A stretch of 64,000 nucleotides of DNA, taken from Bradyrhizobium sp. in8p8. Its GTDB lineage: Bacteria; Pseudomonadota; Alphaproteobacteria; Rhizobiales; Xanthobacteraceae. Every line of letters begins with the position of its first letter. The first letter of the stretch is position 1. A program made the translations under genes and the position numbers. The stretch is from positions 1 through 64,000 of the forward strand of contig NZ_AUGD01000013.1 in NCBI RefSeq assembly GCF_000426845.1, given 5' to 3'. The notes under the pieces are model-generated. The model saw only the letters and a program-made list of their open reading frames with translations, was not told the DNA's origin and did not search any database. Positions 42,073 to 49,429 of this stretch are shown here, piece by piece.

Positions 42073-44244
42073 CTAGCGCTGGAAATCGGCGTCCCGATCG
42101 TCCTCGCCGTCATTCAGGTCGAAGGCGAAACCGCCGCCGCCGGCAGCTTTGACGGCGCGCGCCGGCTTGGCCTGCGGCTTCCTCGCCGGACGCTCGACGG
42201 CCGCCATGGTCGCAGCCTTGGCCCGCAGCTGATTGACCGCGCGGTCGATCGGCGCCGATGCCTGCTTAATCGAGCCATGGTCGATCCGGAAATAGGCGAT
42301 GGTCGACTGCAGTTGCTCCGCTTGCGAGGCAAGTTCCTCGGAGGTCGAGGACACCTGCTCGGATGCGCTGGCGTTTTGCTGACCGACCTTGTCGAGTTGC
42401 TGGATGGCCTGGTTGATCTGGGCCGAGCCCACGTCCTGCTCGCGGCAGGCTGCTGTAATCTCTTCGACGAGCTCAGCCGTCTTCTTGATGTCCGGAACCA
42501 GCTTGGAGAGCATGGCGCCGGCCTCCTGCGCCACCTTGACGGTGTCGGTCGAGAGAGTGCCGATCTCGGCCGCAGCCGCCTGGCTACGTTCGGCGAGCTT
42601 GCGCACCTCCGAGGCGACCACCGCAAAGCCCTTGCCGTGCTCGCCTGCGCGCGCGGCTTCCACGGCCGCGTTGAGCGCGAGCAGATCGGTCTGGCGCGCG
42701 ATCTCCTGGACGATCGTGATCTTCTCGGCGATGGTCTGCATCGCGCTGACGGCGCGGCCGACCGCGGCACCGGAAGCCTCCGCATCCTTGGCGGACTGCG
42801 CCGCGATCTTCTCGGTCTGGCTGGCATTGTCGGCGTTCTGCTTCACGTTCGCGGCCATCTCCTCCATCGAGGAGGAGGCCTCCTCTGCGGACGACGCCTG
42901 CTCGGTCGCGCCCTGCGAGAGCTGCTCGGCGCTGGCTGACAGTTCCTGGCTGCCGGCGGAGACGTTCTGCGCCGCAGTGAGAGCTTCGGACACGATCTGG
43001 CGAAGTTTCTCGATCATGCGTTCCAGCGCGATGCCCAGTGTGTCCTTCTCCGACAGCGGCTTGGCTTCCACGGTCAGGTTGCCTTGCGCGATCTCGTTGG
43101 CGACCGCCGCAGTGGCATTCAGATTGGCGGTCATCGCGTTGAGAGACGACACCAGGTCGCCGACCTCGTCGTTGCTCGAAACGCTGATCTTCTGGCCGAG
43201 ATCGCCGACCGCGACCGCATTGGCAAGACCGACTGCACGGGCCAACCCACGGCTGATATTGAGCGCGATCCAGGTCGCCGAAGCGATTGCGATCAACAGT
43301 GAGGCGCAGATCATGCTGATCAGGAGCATCTTTGCGAAGGTCGCGTCCCTGGCACCCTCCTCCGCGACCTCGGCCATCTGCTTCTCGTTTCTCTGGACAT
43401 ATTGCTCGATGGCATCCAGCGCCTCATTGAAGGCCTTACGGCCTTCACCGCTGGCGATGGCCGCCGCCTTCAGGTTGCCGGCTTCCAGGGCAAGACGCGC
43501 AACATTCTCCACGACGTTCGTCAGGCGATCCAGCTGCGCATTGATGGCATTGGTCGCGCCCGGTTGACTCGCTTGAGCCACGGATGCCTTGAGATCGGCC
43601 AGCCGCTGCATGGTCTCCTTCACATCCGCATCTGCTTCCTGCGCCGTCGAGGTCGAATAGGTCAAGACGATCGAGCGCGCGAGCCTCGCGACCTCGGCGC
43701 GGGCTGTCAGCAACGCAGCAGCACGCTGGCTCTCGGAGCCGTTGCCGCCGAGCTCCGCGAGCGCTGCATCCAACATCGCGTCCAGATTCTTGACCGCGAC
43801 CTGTCCTTCGGACTTCCACAGCTGCGAAGCCCGGTGATTGGAGTTGAGCAGCGCAAACTTGCCAGCCTGATCTTCCAACTCGTTCATGCGCTTGATCGGA
43901 CCGGCGGCCTGATCAAGCAAGCGGCGACCGGCCTCGCTTGCTTTGCTGTAGAGCTCGCCGTTGAGCTTGAGCATCTTCTCGCGACGGGTCAGCATCGCAT
44001 TGTAATTGTCTTGAGTGTCCTTGTCCGAGACCGCCTGGATCATGCGGCTTTCGGCGCGCTGTTGCGCCTGGATTGCACTCATGACGTCGGCGGCCAATTT
44101 CGTGCGGTAGGCCTGGTCGACGATGCGCTCCTGCTGCTCGGTCAAAGTGGAGAGAGACTTATAGGCGACCCCGCCCGTAATCATCGAGAGAATGATGACT
44201 GCGCCGAACGCGCTCGCAAGTTTGGCCTTGACGGTGAATCTCAT
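42073..44244 (-). CDS. Methyl-accepting chemotaxis protein, one extra module
   Basis: The 723-residue receptor has a cytoplasmic start MRFTVKAKLASAFG, a first membrane helix, a periplasmic helical domain of about 270 residues, a second helix (MLLISMICASLLIAIASATW), HAMP (ISRGLARAVGLANAVAVGD... to SLNAM), one additional 39-residue HAMP-like module (43015-43131), then the methyl-accepting/signalling domain with the tip EIARQTDLLALNAAVEAARA. The C-terminal tail ends RDADFQR. The ligand is unknown. It follows cheW and precedes cheR. Confidence 0.95.
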   Translation of the reverse strand: MRFTVKAKLASAFGAVIILSMITGGVAYKSLSTLTEQQERIVDQAYRTKLAADVMSAIQAQQRAESRMIQAVSDKDTQDNYNAMLTRREKMLKLNGELYSKASEAGRRLLDQAAGPIKRMNELEDQAGKFALLNSNHRASQLWKSEGQVAVKNLDAMLDAALAELGGNGSESQRAAALLTARAEVARLARSIVLTYSTSTAQEADADVKETMQRLADLKASVAQASQPGATNAINAQLDRLTNVVENVARLALEAGNLKAAAIASGEGRKAFNEALDAIEQYVQRNEKQMAEVAEEGARDATFAKMLLISMICASLLIAIASATWIALNISRGLARAVGLANAVAVGDLGQKISVSSNDEVGDLVSSLNAMTANLNATAAVANEIAQGNLTVEAKPLSEKDTLGIALERMIEKLRQIVSEALTAAQNVSAGSQELSASAEQLSQGATEQASSAEEASSSMEEMAANVKQNADNASQTEKIAAQSAKDAEASGAAVGRAVSAMQTIAEKITIVQEIARQTDLLALNAAVEAARAGEHGKGFAVVASEVRKLAERSQAAAAEIGTLSTDTVKVAQEAGAMLSKLVPDIKKTAELVEEITAACREQDVGSAQINQAIQQLDKVGQQNASASEQVSSTSEELASQAEQLQSTIAYFRIDHGSIKQASAPIDRAVNQLRAKAATMAAVERPARKPQAKPARAVKAAGGGGFAFDLNDGEDDRDADFQR
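42283..42993 (-). repeat. 711-bp MCP signalling-domain repeat, copy 1
   Basis: It encodes the block from VSEALTAAQNVSAGSQ to the FRI motif (237 codons). The copies at 45052-45762 and 47056-47766 have exactly the same length, align without gaps, and are nearly identical in protein sequence. Confidence 0.85.
43015..43131 (-). repeat. 39-residue HAMP-like module, single copy in MCP
   Basis: It encodes ANLNATAAVANEIAQGNLTV...LGIALERM, inserted between the HAMP end (SLNAM) and the signalling domain. It is related to the two tandem copies at 45784-46017 and absent from the MCP at 46840-48924. Confidence 0.8.
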
Positions 44245-44304
44245 GTCAGTCTCGTTGGTTCGAATTGGGGTGCTTACGTGTGACGACGCATCGCTTTTGC
44301 GGAC

Positions 44305-44793
44305 TCAGGCGGCGCAGAACGCATCCGGGACGGTGTCGCGGACTTCTGGAACCTCGTCGTTGGCCATCAACTTGGCGAGGTCGAAGATCACGACGAACTT
44401 CTCCCCCTTGCGGCCGATTCCAGCCGCATAGTCGGACTGCCATTTTCCGCCGACTTCCGGGATCGGCTCGATCGCCTGTTCATCGATGTCGGTAACCTCG
44501 AACACGCAGTCGGCGACAAAGCCCACGCCGACCAGACGGTCCTTCATCGGCACGTCGAGGATGATGATACGCGTCGCCTCGGTCGCGGCCACGTTCGGCA
44601 GGCCGAGCTTGGTCCTGAGGTCGACGATCGGATAGCCGCTGCCGCGCACGTCGATCATGCCGAGCAGGAAGCTCGGCGCATGCGGCAGGCGCGAGATCGG
44701 CCGCATGTCGAGGATCTCCCGGACATTGCGAATGCTGATGCCGAACGTCTCGCCGGCGAGCCCGAGCGTCAGGTATTGCGAGGTTGCGGCCAT
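44305..44793 (-). CDS. cheW: Chemotaxis coupling protein CheW
   Basis: The 162-residue adaptor joins receptors to CheA. CheW motifs: LGLAGETFGISIRNVREILD, FLLGMIDVRGSGYPIVDLRT, KLGLP and IILDVPMKDRLVGVGFVADC, then VTDIDEQAIEPIP. It lies between two MCP genes, a second coupling protein besides the one at 48965. The C-terminus (EVRDTVPDAFCAA) is variable. Confidence 0.95.
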   Translation of the reverse strand: MAATSQYLTLGLAGETFGISIRNVREILDMRPISRLPHAPSFLLGMIDVRGSGYPIVDLRTKLGLPNVAATEATRIIILDVPMKDRLVGVGFVADCVFEVTDIDEQAIEPIPEVGGKWQSDYAAGIGRKGEKFVVIFDLAKLMANDEVPEVRDTVPDAFCAA

Positions 44794-44841
44794 GATGCGT
44801 CCATTCGATCAAGAGGTTCGAGAGAGGCCCGTTCGGACCGT

Positions 44842-46761
44842 TTAGCGTTGAAACTCCGCGTCGCGGTCGTCGTCGGCGTCGTCCATTTCAAAGGCAAAGC
44901 CGCCACCGCCGACCCTCAGGGCGCGAGCCGGCCTGACAGCCGGCCTCCTGGCGCCGCCATCGGCTGCGGCCATCTTCGCCGCCTTGGCGCGAAGCCGACC
45001 GACGGCATGCTCGATCTCCTGCGGAGCAGCCTTGGCCTTCCCACCTTCCTCGATTCGGAAGAACGAGATCGTCGACTGCAGCTGCTCGGCCTGCGACGCC
45101 AGTTCCTCCGACGTTGAAGATACCTGCTCGGACGCGCTGGCATTCTGCTGGCCGACCTTGTCAAGCTGCTGGATCGCCTGGTTGATCTGAGCCGCGCCGA
45201 CGTCCTGCTCGCGGCAGGCGGCCGTGATCTCCTGGACCAGTTCAGCCGTCTTCTTGATGTCGGGAACGAGTTTGGACAACATGCCGCCCGCTTCCTGGGC
45301 GACCTTCACGCTTTCAGTCGAGAGGGTGCCGATCTCGGCGGCTGCCGCCTGGCTGCGTTCGGCGAGCTTGCGCACCTCCGAGGCCACCACGGCGAAGCCC
45401 TTGCCGTGCTCGCCGGCGCGAGCGGCCTCTACCGCCGCGTTGAGGGCGAGCAGGTCGGTTTGCCGCGCAATTTCCTGCACGATGGTGATCTTCTCCGCGA
45501 TGGTCTGCATCGCCTGAACGGCCCGCCCGACGGCCGCGCCGCTCGCCTCTGCGTCCTTGGCCGATTGTGCGGCGATCCGCTCGGTCTGATTGGCATTGTC
45601 CGCGTTCTGCTTCACGTTCGAAGCCATCTCCTCCATCGAGGACGAAGCTTCCTCGGCGGATGAGGCCTGCTCGGTCGCTCCCTGCGAGAGCTGTTCGGCA
45701 CTTGCGGACAGCTCCTGGCTCCCGGCCGAGACGTTCTGAGCCGCGGTCAAGGCTTCGGACACGATCTGCCGGAGCCTCTGCACCATGGTTTCCAGCGCGA
45801 CGCCGAGCTTGTCCTTGTCAGAAATCCGCTTGGCTTCGACCGTGAGATTGCCGCGCGCGATCTCGTTGGCGACCTCCGCACTGGCATTCAGGCTCGCGAT
45901 CATGCGCTCGAGCGCAAGTCCCAAAGTGTCCTTGTCGGACAGACGCTTGGCTTCGACGGCCAGATTGCCTTGCGCGACCTCGTTGGCGATCGCCGCCGTC
46001 GCGTTGAGGTTCGCAGTCATTGCGTTCAGCGACTTGATGAGATCGCCGACCTCGTCGTTGCTCTTGACCTCGACATTCTGGCTGAGGTCGCCCATCGCGA
46101 CCGCGTTGGCAAGACCCACTGCGCCGCCAAGCGCACGGCTGATCGAGATCGAAATCCACAAAGCAGCCCCGATCGCGATCACCAGCGACACGCCGATCAG
46201 CGTCATCAGCATGAACTGTGCCTTCTGCCCCTCCTCTTGCGCGTGGACGGCCTGATCGCTCATCTGTGTCTTCGTATTCTCGACGTAAGCGCTCATCGCC
46301 TCCAGCGCATCCGCGACGACCTTGCGGCCCTCGTTCATCGAGCGCTCCGTCGCCTTCGCCTTATCCGTCCTTGCCAGCCGGATCGTCTCGTCCTGGTACG
46401 CGTTCATCTTGGCGTAGGTTGCGGCGAAGTTGTCGAGCAGCTTTCTACCGGCTTCGCTCGCCAGAGCGTGCACTTCGTCCCGCGTCTTCGTCGCGTGCTC
46501 ACGACGCTTGGCGGCGTCAGCGGCAAACTGTTCTACATCGGCGCCGGTCGCCAGGATGGCGTTCTTCTCGGCCCGAAGCTGGAGCAGAATGTCCCTCTCG
46601 ATCTGGGTGGCCTTTTCCATGCGCTTGGCGCGAAGGACCATGCTGTCGGCCGTCGCCATCATATCACCGAATTTCATGTAGGCGACGCCACCGGCAATCA
46701 TGGACAGGACGATGACGAGGCCGAAAGCACTGGCGAGCTTTGCCTTGACGGTGAATCTCAT
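44842..46761 (-). CDS. Methyl-accepting chemotaxis protein, two extra modules
   Basis: The 639-residue receptor starts MRFTVKAKLASAFG, has a short periplasmic helical bundle of about 155 residues, a second membrane helix (MLMTLIGVSLVIAIGAALWI), a HAMP domain, then two tandem 39-residue HAMP-like modules (45784-46017) before the signalling domain with the tip motif EIARQTDLLALNAAVEAARA. The tail ends RDAEFQR. Compared with its neighbours it has the smallest sensor but the longest control cable. Confidence 0.95.
   Translation of the reverse strand: MRFTVKAKLASAFGLVIVLSMIAGGVAYMKFGDMMATADSMVLRAKRMEKATQIERDILLQLRAEKNAILATGADVEQFAADAAKRREHATKTRDEVHALASEAGRKLLDNFAATYAKMNAYQDETIRLARTDKAKATERSMNEGRKVVADALEAMSAYVENTKTQMSDQAVHAQEEGQKAQFMLMTLIGVSLVIAIGAALWISISISRALGGAVGLANAVAMGDLSQNVEVKSNDEVGDLIKSLNAMTANLNATAAIANEVAQGNLAVEAKRLSDKDTLGLALERMIASLNASAEVANEIARGNLTVEAKRISDKDKLGVALETMVQRLRQIVSEALTAAQNVSAGSQELSASAEQLSQGATEQASSAEEASSSMEEMASNVKQNADNANQTERIAAQSAKDAEASGAAVGRAVQAMQTIAEKITIVQEIARQTDLLALNAAVEAARAGEHGKGFAVVASEVRKLAERSQAAAAEIGTLSTESVKVAQEAGGMLSKLVPDIKKTAELVQEITAACREQDVGAAQINQAIQQLDKVGQQNASASEQVSSTSEELASQAEQLQSTISFFRIEEGGKAKAAPQEIEHAVGRLRAKAAKMAAADGGARRPAVRPARALRVGGGGFAFEMDDADDDRDAEFQR
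45052..45762 (-). repeat. 711-bp MCP signalling-domain repeat, copy 2
   Basis: It has the same extent as copies 1 and 3 with no gap in protein alignment. Only scattered residues differ (for example TERIAAQS in place of TEKIAAQS). Confidence 0.85.
45784..46017 (-). repeat. Two tandem 117-bp HAMP-like modules in MCP
   Basis: Two 39-residue units follow each other: ANLNATAAIANEVAQGNLAV...LALERM and ASLNASAEVANEIARGNLTV...VALETM. Together they are exactly 234 bases between the HAMP end and the signalling block. Confidence 0.82.
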
Positions 46762-46839
46762 GTTTCAAGTCCCTTGAGTTCGACCTGGTCTGATTTTGGA
46801 AGGAACGCGAGCGCGACTGCCCGCGTCCCGGAGGAGCGT

Positions 46840-48924
46840 CTATCGCTGAAACTCGGCGTCCCGATCGTCGCCGACCTCATCCATATCGAAAGCAAAACCA
46901 CCGCCACCGGCGACCTTCAACGCTCGTGCCGGCTTGGCAACGGGCGCCCTGCCGCGGCGATCAGCGGCCGCCATCTTTGCAGCCTTGGCGCGAAGTTGAC
47001 CAACGGCCCGGTCGACTTCCTGAGGAGCAGCCTTCGAATTGCGCGCGGCGTCATCGATACGGAAGAAGGAAATCGTCGATTGCAACTGCTCGGCCTGCGA
47101 GGCCAGTTCCTCCGAAGTCGAGGAGACCTGCTCGGATGCGCTGGCGTTCTGCTGGCCGACCTTGTCGAGTTGCTGGATGGCCTGATTGATCTGGGCCGAG
47201 CCGACATCCTGCTCGCGGCACGCGGCGGTGATCTCCTGAACGAGTTCTGCCGTCTTCTTGATGTCGGGCACCAGCTTGGACAGCATTTCTCCCGCTTCCT
47301 GCGCGACCTTCACCGTCTCGGTCGACAACGTGCCGATCTCGGCGGCTGCCGCCTGGCTCCGCTCGGCGAGCTTGCGTACCTCGGACGCGACCACTGCGAA
47401 ACCCTTGCCGTGCTCGCCCGCGCGCGCCGCTTCCACGGCCGCGTTCAGTGCAAGCAGGTCGGTCTGCCGCGCGATCTCCTGCACAATAGTGATCTTTTCG
47501 GCGATGGTCTGCATCGCGTGAACGGCACGGCCGACGGCACTACCGCTGGACTCGGCATCACGCGCCGACTGTGCGGCAATCTTTTCGGTCTGGTTGGCAT
47601 TATCGGCATTCTGCTTCACGTTGGAGGCCATTTCCTCCATGGAGGACGAGGCTTCTTCTGCCGACGACGCCTGCTCCGTAGCGCCCTGCGACAGCTGCTC
47701 GGCGCTGGCGGACAGCTCCTGACTGCCGGCAGATACGTTCTGAGCAGCAGTGAGTGCCTCCGACACGACTTGTCGGAGCTTCTCAACCATCGCATTCAGC
47801 GAACGAACAAGGTCGCCGATTTCGTCATTGCTCTTGACCGAGATTGTCTGGCTCAGATCGCCGTTTGCGACGGCTCCGGCAAGGTTGACCGCGCGGGACA
47901 GTCCACGGCTGATGCTAAGGGCCATCATGATCGCGGACGTCGCACCAACCAGGAGTGACAATCCGATGACGCTGACCAGAAGAATCTTGGCCTGACCTGC
48001 CTCCTGCGCGGATGCCGCCGACATTTCCGCCATCTGCTTCTTCACCAGGCTGATATACTCGCCCGAGGTGGAGATTGCCTCGGCCGCGTTCGCTCTTCCT
48101 TCGACCGCGGCCATCGCCGACGCCTTTATGTTGCCGCCTTCTTTCACGATCTCGACCACGCGGGAGACGACATTGAAGAGACGATCCGTGTAGCTGACAA
48201 TGTTCGTCGACGACAAGCCGACCGCGGACATGGGAGCGGCGCCCTGCTTGAGTGCGACCCTGAGTGCCTCTTGCTCGTCCGCGATCGCCTTGATCGCGGC
48301 ATTGAGCTCCTCCATGCTCGACGCCGAGAACGACAGGGCGACCTGCCGTTGTAGACGCACACCTTCCAGCCTGATGGCATAGATGGCTAGAAGCGCGTTG
48401 CTCTTCTCGGGCGAAGCCGTCAAACGATTCAATTCGGCAAGAGAGGCATCGAGAGCGTCGTTCCACTGCTTCAGAACCGGCGCTCCATCAGAGGTCCACA
48501 ATTGGGCGCCCCGATAGTTGGAGTTCTTCAATGCCAGGCTGAGCATAGCGTCCTCGCCGGCATTCATCTTGTCGTAGGCCGCCGAGAATTTGTCCAGCAT
48601 ATGCTTGCCGACATCCGACGCCGTGGCCTTGATCTCGCTGAGAAGCCGGGTCGCCTCGGAGCGATGCTTCTTGATTTCGTCGACCAGCTTGAGCATCTCC
48701 GCATCGCTTGCCGCGAGTATGATGTCTCGCTCAGCCCTGGTCTGATAGAGTACGTTGTTCTGCAGCTCTCCGGCCTTATCTATGCGCGCGGCGCGCACGA
48801 CGAAATCCGCGGAAACCTCGACTTGTTGCGCGAGCTTCAGATATGCCAGTCCGCCCGTGACTCCTGACAACAGAATGATCACGCCGAACGCACACGCCAG
48901 CTTTGCCTTGATAGTGAACCGCAT
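46840..48924 (-). CDS. Methyl-accepting chemotaxis protein, no extra module
   Basis: The 694-residue receptor starts at ATG 48924 (MRFTIKAKLACAFG); an upstream start at 48945 would add 7 residues. It has a periplasmic helical domain of about 280 residues, a second membrane helix (ILLVSVIGLSLLVGATSAIM), one HAMP, which leads straight into the signalling domain (SLNAMVEKLRQVVSEALTA), and the usual tip motif. The tail ends RDAEFQR. It is the most upstream of the three receptors, next to cheW and cheA. Confidence 0.95.
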   Translation of the reverse strand: MRFTIKAKLACAFGVIILLSGVTGGLAYLKLAQQVEVSADFVVRAARIDKAGELQNNVLYQTRAERDIILAASDAEMLKLVDEIKKHRSEATRLLSEIKATASDVGKHMLDKFSAAYDKMNAGEDAMLSLALKNSNYRGAQLWTSDGAPVLKQWNDALDASLAELNRLTASPEKSNALLAIYAIRLEGVRLQRQVALSFSASSMEELNAAIKAIADEQEALRVALKQGAAPMSAVGLSSTNIVSYTDRLFNVVSRVVEIVKEGGNIKASAMAAVEGRANAAEAISTSGEYISLVKKQMAEMSAASAQEAGQAKILLVSVIGLSLLVGATSAIMMALSISRGLSRAVNLAGAVANGDLSQTISVKSNDEIGDLVRSLNAMVEKLRQVVSEALTAAQNVSAGSQELSASAEQLSQGATEQASSAEEASSSMEEMASNVKQNADNANQTEKIAAQSARDAESSGSAVGRAVHAMQTIAEKITIVQEIARQTDLLALNAAVEAARAGEHGKGFAVVASEVRKLAERSQAAAAEIGTLSTETVKVAQEAGEMLSKLVPDIKKTAELVQEITAACREQDVGSAQINQAIQQLDKVGQQNASASEQVSSTSEELASQAEQLQSTISFFRIDDAARNSKAAPQEVDRAVGQLRAKAAKMAAADRRGRAPVAKPARALKVAGGGGFAFDMDEVGDDRDAEFQR
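47056..47766 (-). repeat. 711-bp MCP signalling-domain repeat, copy 3
   Basis: Same length and register as the other two copies. In this copy, DAESSGSAVGRAVHAMQTI replaces DAEASGAAVGRAV, among few differences. Confidence 0.85.
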
Positions 48925-48964
48925 ATCGAGCCCCCAAGCCCCCACAGTCTTTCACAGACCGACT

Positions 48965-49429
48965 TCAATTCAGAATGCGTTCCATGTTCGGAACGATGAC
49001 GAACTCTTCACGCCACTTCGCGATGAAGCGAATGAACTCCGGCTTCCAGTGCATACCGACTCGCGGTGTCTGCTGCACGTCGGCTTGCGAGATCTCTGTG
49101 ACCTCGTAGACCTTGTCCGCGGTTACGCCGACCAGAACCGGCTCCCCGTCGAGATCGAGCTCGATGACAACGATGCGTGTATCGGCAGAATCATCCAGCT
49201 GCGGCATCCCGAAGCGGATACGCAAGTCCGCGAGCGGAATGACATTGCCGCGCACGTTGATCACGCTTGGAACGAATGCGCGCGCGCCCGCGACCTTGGT
49301 CACGGGAACGGGATCGATGATTTCGCGCACGAGGCCCGCATCGAGCGCGAACTTTTCCTCTCCGAGACCGATCATCACGACCTGCATCGCGCCGGACTGA
49401 TGCTCGCCCGCCACCCCCTCGTTCATCAT
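48965..49429 (-). CDS. cheW: Chemotaxis coupling protein CheW
   Basis: The 154-residue product starts at ATG 49429, overlapping the cheA stop (a double ATG allows either). The longer open frame upstream runs inside cheA and is not coding. CheW motifs: VVMIGLGEEKFALDAGLVRE, FVPSVINVRGNVIPLADLRI, RFGMP and VIELDLDGEPVLVGVTADKV. It is translationally coupled to cheA, as expected for the core signalling complex. Confidence 0.94.
   Translation of the reverse strand: MMNEGVAGEHQSGAMQVVMIGLGEEKFALDAGLVREIIDPVPVTKVAGARAFVPSVINVRGNVIPLADLRIRFGMPQLDDSADTRIVVIELDLDGEPVLVGVTADKVYEVTEISQADVQQTPRVGMHWKPEFIRFIAKWREEFVIVPNMERILN

Noticed and set aside
40050..42076. Plus-strand frames of 367 and 368 codons
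   Set aside because: Antisense to cheB and cheR, which carry complete catalytic motifs.
45970..47958. 662-codon open frame on the plus strand
   Set aside because: It spans two MCP genes and the gap between them in antisense; no domain is recognisable, and the protein is a shadow of repeated receptor codons.
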